38,001 bases of DNA from an uncultured Clostridia bacterium (GTDB taxonomy: Bacteria; Bacillota; Clostridia; TANB77; CAG-508): NCBI GenBank assembly GCA_948530865.1, contig CAOTKV010000019.1, positions 1 through 38,001 on the forward strand, in the 5' to 3' direction. This document shows, one piece after another, positions 1 to 6,494 of the stretch. Every line of letters begins with the position of its first letter. Position 1 is the stretch's first letter. Under the pieces are notes generated by a model that had not been told where the DNA came from, searched no databases, and worked only from the letters and a program-made list of their open reading frames with translations. The position numbers were made by a program, and so were the translations under genes.

Positions 1-2
1 AA

Positions 3-344
3 CTAGATGATGATGATGAAATAGTAGAAGCCGATGAAGATGACTTCGAGGAAATTGAAGAAGTAGAAGAACTAGATGATGATGATGAAATAGTAGAAGC
101 CGATGAAGATGACTTCGAGGAAATCGAAGAAGTAGAAGAACTAGATGATGATGAAGAAGTAGTAGAAGACGACGAAGATGACTTCGAGGAAATTGAAGAA
201 GTAGAAGAACTAGATGATGATGAAGAAGTAGTAGAAGCCGACGAAGATGACTTCGAGGAAATCGAAGAAGTAGAAGAACTAGATGATGATGAAATAGTAG
301 AAAATGAAGAAAACAAATTTGAGGATACTGAAGAGGTAAAAGAG
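3..344 (+). repeat. 69-base in-frame tandem repeat coding acidic 23-residue units
   Basis: Four complete 69-base units start at 3, 72, 141 and 210. A degenerate fifth of 66 bases starts at 279. Each unit codes LDDD(D/E)E followed by a DDFEEIEEVEE core. The units differ by a few substitutions (for example ATT/ATC, GCC/GAC), so they are recent duplications that have begun to diverge. They are coding repeats, with no spacers. Confidence 0.95.
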
Positions 345-2105
345 TTAGAAAATAACGAAGATATTGTAGAAGAAAATAATAATGTTGACGTAGACAATAA
401 AGAAGAGGTAACAGAAGATGACGAGATAGATATTGATGAGGAAAATGAAGTAGAATTACAAGAAGATGAAGAAATCGTAGATGAAGTTGAAATGAAATTT
501 GCAGACGATTATGATGAAGTAACTGAAGAGGAAGAAGATGAAGATGACGACTACGATGATGAAGAGGAAGAAGAAAGTATTTATCCAGATGAATTAATAG
601 ATATTGAACTAGAATGTATTTATTTAGGAATGTTATTCAATAATCCAAAAGCTATGTCTAGGTTCTACTTCTTATATGAAGATTGTAGATTTTCAGATAA
701 TGAATTAACAAATCTTTATAAAATAGTATTGTTTAGAGATGGTGAGGCATATGCTCCAGCTATAGCAAAAAATAAATATCAATTACCAAGAGAAACACCA
801 AATACTTATGATTTAAAATTAAAAGTTAGAAAAATTGCGGCTGCTGGAGATTATGATTTAGAAACAATATATGTAAAGTTAAAAAAATTATTTATATTAA
901 AGAAAAATTATTTAACTGCTGCAACAAATGCAATTCAAGAGAAAATATTAGAAATTCAACATTATGAATTATATGCAGATATGACTGTTGAAGAAGTTGA
1001 AAATGCATTAGAGCAAATTACTGTTACTACTGGTTTAACACAAGGTAGATTAAATGAAAATACTACTGATTTCCTACTTGCAGGTGATAACGAATTAAGT
1101 AATGGTCTTTCAATTCCATTTAATATATTATCAACTGTATTTAAAGGATTAAGAAGAGGTGAGACAATGTGTTATGCAATGCCTTCAAATTGTGGAAAAA
1201 GTAGGTTTACAATTAATCTTGCATCATATATTTCATTTATTCATAAAGAAAAAGTATTAATTATTTCAAATGAGATGGCAGAAGATAAAATGAAACTTTG
1301 TATGATTACTACAATTCTTAACAATCCTGAAATACAAGAATTACACGGTCAAAAAATAAGTGTAACAGAGGGAGAACTACTAGAACTTAAGTTTAGACCA
1401 GATAAAGGTAAAAAAGTTAAATGTGATGAAAATGGGTATATATTAAGAAAAGAAGGAGAAACACAAGAAGAGTACGTTGAAAAATTAAAGAAAAATTCTG
1501 AAGTGTTTAATCAAACATTAAAAGTAACTGATTGGGTAAATACACAAATTAACAATTCAATTTTCTTTATTCACATTACAGAGCATACAAATGACGATTT
1601 GAAGAAAATTATAATGAATTACTATTATAAAGAAGGAATTCATTATATGTTCTATGATACATTAAAAGCTGATACTGCAAATATTGGTAACAGTGATGAA
1701 GTTAAGAAAACTGCTACAATACTTTCGAATTTAGCTCAAAAGTTTAGAATATTTATAGCATCATCAATGCAACTTATTGAAAGTAATACTTTACCAGTAA
1801 ACTTGACTGTTAACGAAATGTCTGCAAGTAAAACTGTTAAGGAAGTTTTAGATACATTATGTTTAATAAAACAAATTAGTAGAGCTTCACTTTATAAATA
1901 TGAATATGCAGATACAGATCATTTTGATAAATGTTATGAAATTGATGTTCCTATTGATACAGATGTTAGATTCTATGCATGTGTTGTAGATAAGAACAGA
2001 GCTGGTGCAAAACCAACAGTCTTATTTAGATTAAACTTGGCATATAATAGATGGGAAGAACTTGGACATTTAAGATTAAAACAAACAGAATTTGAAGAAG
2101 ATTAA
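3..2105 (+). CDS. DnaB/RecA-fold ATPase with acidic repeat N-terminus (5' truncated by window)
   Basis: The frame is open from base 3, so the N-terminus lies outside the window; 700 residues are visible. Residues 1-190 are almost entirely Asp/Glu and include 23-residue tandem repeats. A globular part follows: a helical region resembling the DnaB N-terminal domain (around visible residues 197-260), then a RecA-like ATPase core. The Walker A is AMPSNCGKS (Lys at visible residue 399). It has five residues between the small residue and GKS instead of four, a form I associate with DnaB-like proteins of gut Firmicutes. A Walker-B-like stretch HYMFYDTLKA follows. The ATG at 492 is internal to the frame and has no ribosome-binding site, so it is not the start. 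It may be a replicative-helicase paralogue or an accessory DNA-processing ATPase; the substrate cannot be told. It is followed by the hairpin that precedes sigG. Confidence 0.75.
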   Translation, partial: LDDDDEIVEADEDDFEEIEEVEELDDDDEIVEADEDDFEEIEEVEELDDDEEVVEDDEDDFEEIEEVEELDDDEEVVEADEDDFEEIEEVEELDDDEIVENEENKFEDTEEVKELENNEDIVEENNNVDVDNKEEVTEDDEIDIDEENEVELQEDEEIVDEVEMKFADDYDEVTEEEEDEDDDYDDEEEEESIYPDELIDIELECIYLGMLFNNPKAMSRFYFLYEDCRFSDNELTNLYKIVLFRDGEAYAPAIAKNKYQLPRETPNTYDLKLKVRKIAAAGDYDLETIYVKLKKLFILKKNYLTAATNAIQEKILEIQHYELYADMTVEEVENALEQITVTTGLTQGRLNENTTDFLLAGDNELSNGLSIPFNILSTVFKGLRRGETMCYAMPSNCGKSRFTINLASYISFIHKEKVLIISNEMAEDKMKLCMITTILNNPEIQELHGQKISVTEGELLELKFRPDKGKKVKCDENGYILRKEGETQEEYVEKLKKNSEVFNQTLKVTDWVNTQINNSIFFIHITEHTNDDLKKIIMNYYYKEGIHYMFYDTLKADTANIGNSDEVKKTATILSNLAQKFRIFIASSMQLIESNTLPVNLTVNEMSASKTVKEVLDTLCLIKQISRASLYKYEYADTDHFDKCYEIDVPIDTDVRFYACVVDKNRAGAKPTVLFRLNLAYNRWEELGHLRLKQTEFEED

Positions 2106-2114
2106 TATTTAAAA

Positions 2115-2143
2115 GAATAAAAAAACCTTTTTTGGAAATAATT
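2115..2143 (+). promoter_or_regulatory. Possible sigma-F promoter of sigG
   Basis: GAATA (2115-2119), a 14-base spacer, then GGAAATAATT (2134-2143). This matches the Bacillus subtilis sigma-F pattern (roughly GYATA, about 15 bases, GGnnAnAnTr) at all but one position in each box. sigG is a known sigma-F target in B. subtilis. The predicted transcription start falls near 2149-2151, in the loop of the hairpin at 2120-2175. AT-rich sequence gives chance matches, so this rests on position plus target identity. Confidence 0.45.
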
Positions 2144-2175
2144 ATTATAAAGATTATTTCTAAAGGAGGTTTTTT
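2120..2175 (+). terminator. Terminator-like hairpin that contains the sigG Shine-Dalgarno
   Basis: Arms 2120-2142 and 2153-2175 pair over all 23 positions as RNA (three G-U pairs) around a 10-base loop. U-rich sequence runs from the end of the 3' arm to the TTG start, so it can serve as the terminator of the upstream gene. The 3' arm contains AAAGGAGGT (2162-2170), the ribosome-binding site of sigG. Any transcript reading through from upstream would have this site fully paired. Confidence 0.8.
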
Positions 2176-2178
2176 ATT

Positions 2179-2952
2179 TTGATTAACAGAGTAGAAATTG
2201 CAAATGTAAATACCTCTAAATTACAATTATTAACATCAAAAGAAACAAAAGAATTGTTTTATAAAATGAATGAAGGAGATAAAGAAGCGCGAGAAAAATT
2301 AATAAATGGAAATTTAAGACTAGTTTTAAGTGTAATTCAGAGATTTTGCGGGAGAGGAGAAAACGCTGATGATCTTTTTCAAGTAGGATGTGTAGGACTA
2401 ATCAAGGCAATAGATAATTTTGATATTAGTCTTGATATTCAATTATCTACTTATGCAGTGCCAATGATAATTGGAGAAATAAGAAGATATTTAAGAGATA
2501 ATAATATGGTAAGAGTAAGTAGATCTGTTAGAGATTTAGCTTATAAAGTATTACAAGTTAAAGAAAAAATAACAAGAGAAAATGGTAGAGAACCTACAAT
2601 AGAAGAAATTGCTAAAGAACTTGAAGTTGAAAAAGAAGAAATTATTTTAAGTTTAGATGCAATACAAGATCCAGTATCACTTCAGGAACCAGTTTACAAT
2701 GATGGTGCTGATAGTTTATATATAATGGATCAAGTTAAAGATAAGAAAAATACAGATGAAAACTGGGCTGAAAATATAACAATGAATGAAGCTTTAAAAA
2801 AATTGAATGAAAAAGAAAGAATGATAATAGATAAGAGATTCTTTTTAGGAAGAACACAAATGGAAGTTGCAGAAGAAATTGGAATTTCTCAGGCACAAGT
2901 TTCAAGACTTGAGAAAACTGCAATAGACCATATGAAAAGATTGTATAAATAG
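2179..2952 (+). CDS. sigG: RNA polymerase sporulation sigma factor sigma-G
   Basis: A 257-residue sigma-70 family protein. It directs RNA polymerase to late forespore genes. The N-terminus has the sigma-G signature NRVEI...NTSKL. Region 2 reads NGNLRLVLSVIQRF...DDLFQVGC.GL.KAIDNFD...FSTYAVPMIIGEIRRYLRDN-like, with QLSTYAVPMIIGEIRRYLRD here. Region 3 contains IQDPVSLQEPVYNDG, and region 4 ends in MEVAEEIGISQAQVSRLEK. These distinguish it from sigma-F and sigma-E. The start is TTG at 2179, eight bases after AAAGGAGGT. The ribosome-binding site is buried in a hairpin and a sigma-F-like promoter overlaps the hairpin's 5' arm. The gene converges on the ylmC-family gene with one base between the stops. 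Confidence 0.95.
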   Translation: MINRVEIANVNTSKLQLLTSKETKELFYKMNEGDKEAREKLINGNLRLVLSVIQRFCGRGENADDLFQVGCVGLIKAIDNFDISLDIQLSTYAVPMIIGEIRRYLRDNNMVRVSRSVRDLAYKVLQVKEKITRENGREPTIEEIAKELEVEKEEIILSLDAIQDPVSLQEPVYNDGADSLYIMDQVKDKKNTDENWAENITMNEALKKLNEKERMIIDKRFFLGRTQMEVAEEIGISQAQVSRLEKTAIDHMKRLYK

Positions 2953-2953
2953 T

Positions 2954-3190
2954 TTATATTTCTACAAGAATTATATCATCACCAATTACTCTAATAGAAG
3001 ACCATGGAATAATAACTTCATTTCCAGTAGTAAATAAATTAAAGAATTTTGTATTACCAGGAACAATAATTTCTTTGATTCTTCCTGTATCAAAATCAGC
3101 AGTTACATCTTGAACATATCCCAAGCGTTTTGCATTTTTAATATTTATAACTTCTTTATGTTTAAAATCTAATCCTTTTTTACTTTCCAT
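2954..3190 (-). CDS. ylmC: YlmC/YmxH family PRC-barrel sporulation protein
   Basis: A 78-residue single-domain PRC-barrel-like protein of the YlmC/YmxH family, which in Firmicutes is often found next to sigG. The sequence shows alternating beta-rich stretches (LGYVQDVTADFDTGRIKEIIVPG, split here as two motifs: GYVQDVTADFD and GRIKEIIVPG) and ends VIGDDIILVEI. There is no signal peptide or membrane segment. The molecular role is not established for the family. The ribosome-binding site GGAGGT lies just upstream of the ATG. A sigma-E-like promoter sits 23-50 bases upstream, which fits a sporulation gene. ylmC and ymxH cannot be separated here. Confidence 0.85.
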   Translation of the reverse strand: MESKKGLDFKHKEVINIKNAKRLGYVQDVTADFDTGRIKEIIVPGNTKFFNLFTTGNEVIIPWSSIRVIGDDIILVEI

Positions 3191-3212
3191 ATAAAACCTC
3201 CAAGCCTACTTA

Positions 3213-3240
3213 AATGTATGCTATATTTGATTTTTTATGC
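3213..3240 (-). promoter_or_regulatory. Possible sigma-E promoter of the ylmC-family gene
   Basis: On the minus strand, GCATAAA (3240-3234), a 13-base spacer, then CATACATT (3220-3213). The -10 matches the B. subtilis sigma-E consensus CATACAnT at every defined position. The -35 matches five of seven in KMATATT. The implied 5' leader of about 15 bases just contains the ribosome-binding site. Confidence 0.45.
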
Positions 3241-3255
3241 TTGATATGGTATAAT
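3227..3255 (+). promoter_or_regulatory. Sigma-A promoter of the 3301 gene
   Basis: TTGATT (3227-3232), a 17-base spacer, TATAAT (3250-3255). The -35 overlaps the spacer of the divergent sigma-E-like promoter of the ylmC-family gene. Confidence 0.8.
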
Positions 3256-3300
3256 AAATATGGAGCTCGTATTGAGTCTTATATATAAGGAGGAAAAAAT

Positions 3301-3594
3301 ATGTTAAAAGGGTTAAGAAATGTTATTCTGCGGTCAGTGATCATCTCTGCTGTTGTGGCTGGTCTTACCTATGGCAGTTACTGGATCTGCAAAGGTCTTG
3401 CCTGGGCAAGCACTCAGCTTACGGCAATCCTTACACAGTTCGGCGAGTTCGTCAAAGGAAACACTCCTGTTCTGATCGTTATTATTGTGGTTGTAACAAT
3501 TGCCAATGTCGTTTTCGAATGTGTTTCAGGACGATTTGGTAGTGGCTTTCAGATGAAAACGAGAAGAAGAAAGAAAGGTACTGATGAGGAATAA
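3301..3594 (+). CDS. Small two-helix membrane protein, unknown function
   Basis: 97 residues with two hydrophobic segments (about residues 9-38, less hydrophobic at its end, and 56-74) and a basic C-terminal tail KTRRRKKGTDEE. The ATG is preceded by AAGGAGG. The gene is monocistronic, with its own sigma-A promoter and intrinsic terminator. Base use differs sharply from its neighbours: it has many C- and G-ending codons (CTG, ATC, GGC, GCC, GTC) and a CGG arginine, where neighbours use AGA. That points to recent transfer, in the same style as the genes at 7440-13496. No family recognised. Confidence 0.7.
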   Translation: MLKGLRNVILRSVIISAVVAGLTYGSYWICKGLAWASTQLTAILTQFGEFVKGNTPVLIVIIVVVTIANVVFECVSGRFGSGFQMKTRRRKKGTDEE

Positions 3595-3611
3595 GCCATA
3601 TCCTCGGCAAG

Positions 3612-3637
3612 GCCGGCAGAAATATCTGCTGGCTTTT
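3612..3637 (+). terminator. Intrinsic terminator of the 3301 gene
   Basis: GCCGGCAG (3612-3619), loop AAATAT, CTGCTGGC (3626-3633) with one G-U pair, then TTTT. Confidence 0.85.
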
Positions 3638-3689
3638 GCTATTTAGTAGGAATTTCGGAGCAATTTTCTACTAATCTTATATATTTTTT

Positions 3690-3718
3690 GCATAAATTTT
3701 CCAATTTTGTAAATAATA
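3690..3718 (+). promoter_or_regulatory. Possible sigma-F (or sigma-G) promoter of the 3746 gene
   Basis: GCATA (3690-3694), 14 bases, GTAAATAATA (3709-3718). It matches the sigma-F -35 fully and the -10 at nine of ten positions, with the same 14-base spacer as the candidate in front of sigG. Read as sigma-G it is TGCATA, 17 bases, AATAATA (five of seven). No sigma-A promoter is evident here. Confidence 0.4.
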
Positions 3719-3745
3719 ATAAAAATTACTTTTAAGGAGAGTATT

Positions 3746-4048
3746 ATGCAACTGAATAAATTAGATAATATTGTGTTTTTGAAAGATTTAGAATCTAATA
3801 TAATAGAAGAAGCATTTATTGTTTTAAAAGATAATGTCAATTTTACCAAAATGGAAAAAGAAAAATATAAAAAAAATGAAAAAACGATGATTTTGTATGA
3901 AACAGAAAGTTTAATAAATAATGAATTCAAAATAAATGATCTAAAATTTAGTGAATATAGATTAAAAAAGTTAAGTAAAAAATATAGAATCCTGAAGATT
4001 ATTAATGTAATACTAATATTAATTATAATTTTTATGATTTTTAAATAA
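3746..4048 (+). CDS. Small protein with C-terminal membrane anchor, unknown function
   Basis: 100 residues: a charged, Lys/Glu-rich body (residues 1-82) followed by a hydrophobic C-terminal helix (about 83-99, IINVILILIIIFMIF), so it is probably tail-anchored with most of the protein in the cytoplasm. The ribosome-binding site AAGGAG is at a normal distance from the ATG. Codon use is that of the core genome. It lies between sigG/ylmC and spoIVFA/B and has a sigma-F-like promoter, so a forespore role is a reasonable guess. No family recognised. A longer open frame on the opposite strand (3643-4059) is low-complexity AT-rich antisense and is not considered a gene. Confidence 0.65.
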   Translation: MQLNKLDNIVFLKDLESNIIEEAFIVLKDNVNFTKMEKEKYKKNEKTMILYETESLINNEFKINDLKFSEYRLKKLSKKYRILKIINVILILIIIFMIFK

Positions 4049-4061
4049 TAATTAATCATAA

Positions 4062-4102
4062 ACCTTTTTTACATGAATATATTTAAAACATGTAAGAGAG
4101 GT
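4062..4102 (+). terminator. Terminator-like hairpin that contains the spoIVFA Shine-Dalgarno
   Basis: Arms 4062-4075 and 4089-4102 pair over all 14 positions as RNA (two G-U pairs) around a 13-base loop. A run of seven T begins at 4106 and includes the first bases of the TTG start codon. The 3' arm contains GAGAGGT, the ribosome-binding site of the next gene. The design matches the hairpin before sigG. Confidence 0.7.
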
Positions 4103-4110
4103 GTATTTTT

Positions 4111-4917
4111 TTGGAAAGAATTTTAAATGATGATGAGAGAATAAGAAGAGCAGAAGAAATCTATTTTAGAAGAAATAATAAAGTTCCTGCAAAACATTTG
4201 GCAAATAAAGGAAAGTCTAAAAATAGTATATGGTTTAATTTGTTAATAATGTTTAATTTAGCAGTTATTGTTTTTGCTGTTCAAAATAAAGATTACATTT
4301 TTACATCAGAATTTTTAGAAAAAGTAAATACATATAATGGAACTATAGGAATGAAAATAAAAGAATTTTTAAAAGATGAAGAAATAGAATCAAAAGAAAT
4401 AAAAAGTGCTGAAAATAATGAGGAAATAATAGAGCAAACAGATACTAATGTTCAACAAACAGAAGAATTACAACAAGAAAGTAGTTCAATTTCTGAAATG
4501 GAGATGGATATAAATAATTTAAAATCATCATATAGTTTTGCAAGACCATTAAATTCTTATTCTGTAAGTTCTTTATTTGGTTCCAGAGAATCAGAATATC
4601 AAAATGTAACTGGTTATCATACAGGAGTAGATTTGGCATCAGAAATGGGAAATACTATAAATGCTTCAATGGAAGGTATTGTTGAGTTAGTTTCTAAAGA
4701 AGGAGACTATGGTAAACATTTGAAAATAAGATGTAATAATGTAACAACATTATATGCACATTGCTCAAATATATTTGTAAAAGAAGGACAAATTGTAGCG
4801 CAAGGACAGCCTATTGCAGCTGTAGGAAGCACTGGGAATAGTACAGGACCACATTTGCATTTTGAAATAAGAGTTGATGATAGATTTGTGAATCCTTCAA
4901 AAGTTATAGATTTATGA
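4111..4917 (+). CDS. spoIVFA: SpoIVFA-like M23 (LytM) membrane protein
   Basis: 268 residues: a basic cytoplasmic N-terminus (RIRRAEEIYFRR), one transmembrane helix (about 40-57), an acidic/Gln-rich linker (60-140) and an M23 peptidase domain (about 142-268). The zinc and catalytic residues of M23 appear intact: H170 and D174 (GYHTGVDLA), H217 (YAHCS), H248 and H250 (GPHLHFEIR). In B. subtilis, SpoIVFA tethers and restrains SpoIVFB in the outer forespore membrane and its M23 domain is degenerate. The adjacent S2P gene 16 bases downstream and the SpoIVFA-like C-terminus (DDRFVNPSKVIDL) support this name. A SpoIIQ-type protein is the alternative. The TTG start is set by GAGAGG 7-8 bases upstream; that site is paired in a hairpin. 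Confidence 0.8.
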   Translation: MERILNDDERIRRAEEIYFRRNNKVPAKHLANKGKSKNSIWFNLLIMFNLAVIVFAVQNKDYIFTSEFLEKVNTYNGTIGMKIKEFLKDEEIESKEIKSAENNEEIIEQTDTNVQQTEELQQESSSISEMEMDINNLKSSYSFARPLNSYSVSSLFGSRESEYQNVTGYHTGVDLASEMGNTINASMEGIVELVSKEGDYGKHLKIRCNNVTTLYAHCSNIFVKEGQIVAQGQPIAAVGSTGNSTGPHLHFEIRVDDRFVNPSKVIDL

Positions 4918-4933
4918 TAAGGCTTGGTATAAT

Positions 4934-5566
4934 ATGAAGATCGAAATAAATTTAAAAATTATTTTTGTTATAATTTTATTTTTAATTTTCAATAGCTTAG
5001 ATATATATATAATGTTCTTAGTTTTTGTTTTTTTACATGAAGTTTCACATTTGATTGTTGGAGTTTTAATAGGAGGAAAGCCTCAGAAAATGAATATAAA
5101 TCCATTAGGAATATCACTTGAAATTTATTCTTATGGGAAAAATAAACCATTAAATAAAATTATATTCTATCTTAGTGGACCTTTTATGAATTTATTATTA
5201 TCTATAATATTTTATTATATTAATTTAGAAATTATATTAAAAGAGAAAATAATATATACTAACCTTGCTATTTGTTTATTTAATTTATTACCAATATTAC
5301 CACTAGATGGAGGAAAAATTCTAAAAGAAATTTTTGGAGTATTTTTTGGAAAAGAAATGTCAAATGTTATTATGATTAATTTTAGTAAAATCTTTCTAGG
5401 AATTATTTCACTTGCATATAGTATATTAATTTTAAAGGCAAAAAATATATACATATTAGTATTGTTAGTGTATTTATGGTATTTATATTTTATAGAAGAA
5501 AAAAAATATTTAATTTTAATAAAAACAATGGAAGAAATAAAAAAATATAATAAAGTATTGAAATAA
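4934..5566 (+). CDS. spoIVFB: SpoIVFB-like site-2 protease (M50), pro-sigma-K processing enzyme
   Basis: 210 residues, almost all hydrophobic, with about six membrane segments. The zinc site is HEVSH at 35-39 (HExxH). The third ligand is in LPLDGG (D125). An NPLG motif follows the first helices and SGPFMNLL matches the family's conserved GP..N. In B. subtilis this intramembrane protease cleaves pro-sigma-K in the mother cell and is held inactive by SpoIVFA and BofA. It forms an operon with the SpoIVFA-like gene. It is shorter than the B. subtilis enzyme (288 residues) and lacks the C-terminal CBS domain that senses ATP there. The ribosome-binding site is weak (AAGG), suggesting translational coupling. 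Confidence 0.88.
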   Translation: MKIEINLKIIFVIILFLIFNSLDIYIMFLVFVFLHEVSHLIVGVLIGGKPQKMNINPLGISLEIYSYGKNKPLNKIIFYLSGPFMNLLLSIIFYYINLEIILKEKIIYTNLAICLFNLLPILPLDGGKILKEIFGVFFGKEMSNVIMINFSKIFLGIISLAYSILILKAKNIYILVLLVYLWYLYFIEEKKYLILIKTMEEIKKYNKVLK

Positions 5567-5616
5567 ATATGTTTTATTAGTAAGCTAAATATATATTAAA
5601 ATATGGGAGAAAATTG

Positions 5617-6051
5617 TTGGATAAGAAAAAGATAGTAAATTTAGTTGTATTTTTAATAGTTATATTTATTGTTTTTGGAGTTTTATATAATTTTATAAAA
5701 AAAGGGATAGATTTAAGCAAATTAAATAATTTATATAAAGATATAAGTATTTTAGATGAACGAATTTCCATATATTATTTAAATAATGGAGATATTCCGA
5801 TAAAAGGAGAAGAAATAGAATTTTATAATTCTATTAATCCAAATGATAATGAGCAATTTTATGAATTAAATTTAGAAATGTTGGAAAATTTGTCTCTTAA
5901 TTATGGAAATAGAGAATTAGGAGAGGATGATTTTTATATAATAAATAAGCAAAGTCATACGATTTATTACAAAAAAGGAGTTTCATATAATGGATTACAT
6001 TATACAAGAAACTTAAAATATGAAAAAGTGAAATTTAGGGACAGTCTATAA
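5617..6051 (+). CDS. Single-pass membrane protein, unknown
   Basis: 144 residues from the TTG at 5617 (or 145 from the TTG at 5614). GGGAG at 5605-5609 is better placed for the second. A basic N-terminus KKK is followed by one membrane helix (about 7-27), then an extracellular domain with a helix (LNNLYKDISILDERISIYYLNNG) and beta-rich C-terminus (DDFYIINKQSHTIYYKKGV). The helix-then-small-beta layout and N-terminal anchor are reminiscent of pseudopilins, but no prepilin cleavage motif is visible. It follows spoIVFB by 50 bases without a clear terminator, so it may be co-transcribed. Function unknown. Confidence 0.7.
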   Translation: MDKKKIVNLVVFLIVIFIVFGVLYNFIKKGIDLSKLNNLYKDISILDERISIYYLNNGDIPIKGEEIEFYNSINPNDNEQFYELNLEMLENLSLNYGNRELGEDDFYIINKQSHTIYYKKGVSYNGLHYTRNLKYEKVKFRDSL

Positions 6052-6068
6052 ATTTCAAAATAAAATAC

Positions 6069-6097
6069 TTGTCAAATAAGGAAATATGTGTTAAAAT
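6069..6097 (+). promoter_or_regulatory. Sigma-A promoter of rpsF-ssb-rpsR
   Basis: TTGTCA (6069-6074), a 17-base spacer, TAAAAT (6092-6097). Confidence 0.8.
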
Positions 6098-6107
6098 AGT
6101 CAAGTAT

Positions 6108-6176
6108 GAAAATAGATTTAGTCTATTTTCTCCTTACTCATATTACACAATATGGGTTTTAATATCCAAAAGGAGG
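6108..6176 (+). promoter_or_regulatory. Structured 5' leader of rpsF with anti-Shine-Dalgarno
   Basis: Hairpin 1 pairs GAAAATAG (6108-6115) with CTATTTTC (6123-6130). Hairpin 2 pairs 6136-6144 with 6149-6157 over nine positions (one G-U) around the loop ACAC. TCTCCTT (6129-6135) can pair with AAGGAGG (6170-6176), the rpsF ribosome-binding site, enclosing hairpin 2. Hairpin 1 and the anti-Shine-Dalgarno share 6129-6130, so they partly compete. Autoregulatory S6:S18 leaders are known in bacteria. I do not see that family's conserved CCG, so this may be a variant or unrelated. Confidence 0.45.
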
Positions 6177-6186
6177 TGAAAAGATA

Positions 6187-6474
6187 ATGAATAGATATGA
6201 AACAGTATTCATTATTAATCCAAATGTTGAAGATGCAGGAGTTAAAGAATTAATTCAAAAATTCTCAGACATTATTAATAGTGATGGAAAAGTAGAGTCA
6301 GTTGAAGAGTTAGGAAAGAAAAAATTAGCTTATGAAATCAAAAAAAATTCAGACGGAAATTATGTATTAATTAACTTTGAAGCTGCACCAAGTTTAATAA
6401 AAGAACTTGAAAGAGTATACAGAATTACAGACGAAGTTATTAAATTCATCGTTGTAAGAAAAGACGAAGAATAA
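6187..6474 (+). CDS. rpsF: 30S ribosomal protein S6
   Basis: 95 residues with the S6 pattern: MNRYETVFIINP at the start, a central VEELGKKKLAYEIKK and a terminal VYRITDEVIKFIVVRKDE. S6 binds the 30S platform with S18. The start is fixed by AAAGGAGG eight to ten bases upstream. It heads the conserved rpsF-ssb-rpsR operon, 20 bases before ssb. Confidence 0.97.
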   Translation: MNRYETVFIINPNVEDAGVKELIQKFSDIINSDGKVESVEELGKKKLAYEIKKNSDGNYVLINFEAAPSLIKELERVYRITDEVIKFIVVRKDEE

Positions 6475-6494
6475 TAAGAAAGGCGGAATCGCAC

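Noticed and set aside
3..344. CRISPR-like or intergenic repeat array at the window start
   Set aside because: Units are contiguous, without spacers, in frame and code an acidic protein segment.
492..2105. Separate gene starting at ATG 492
   Set aside because: The frame is open upstream to base 3 and there is no Shine-Dalgarno before 492.
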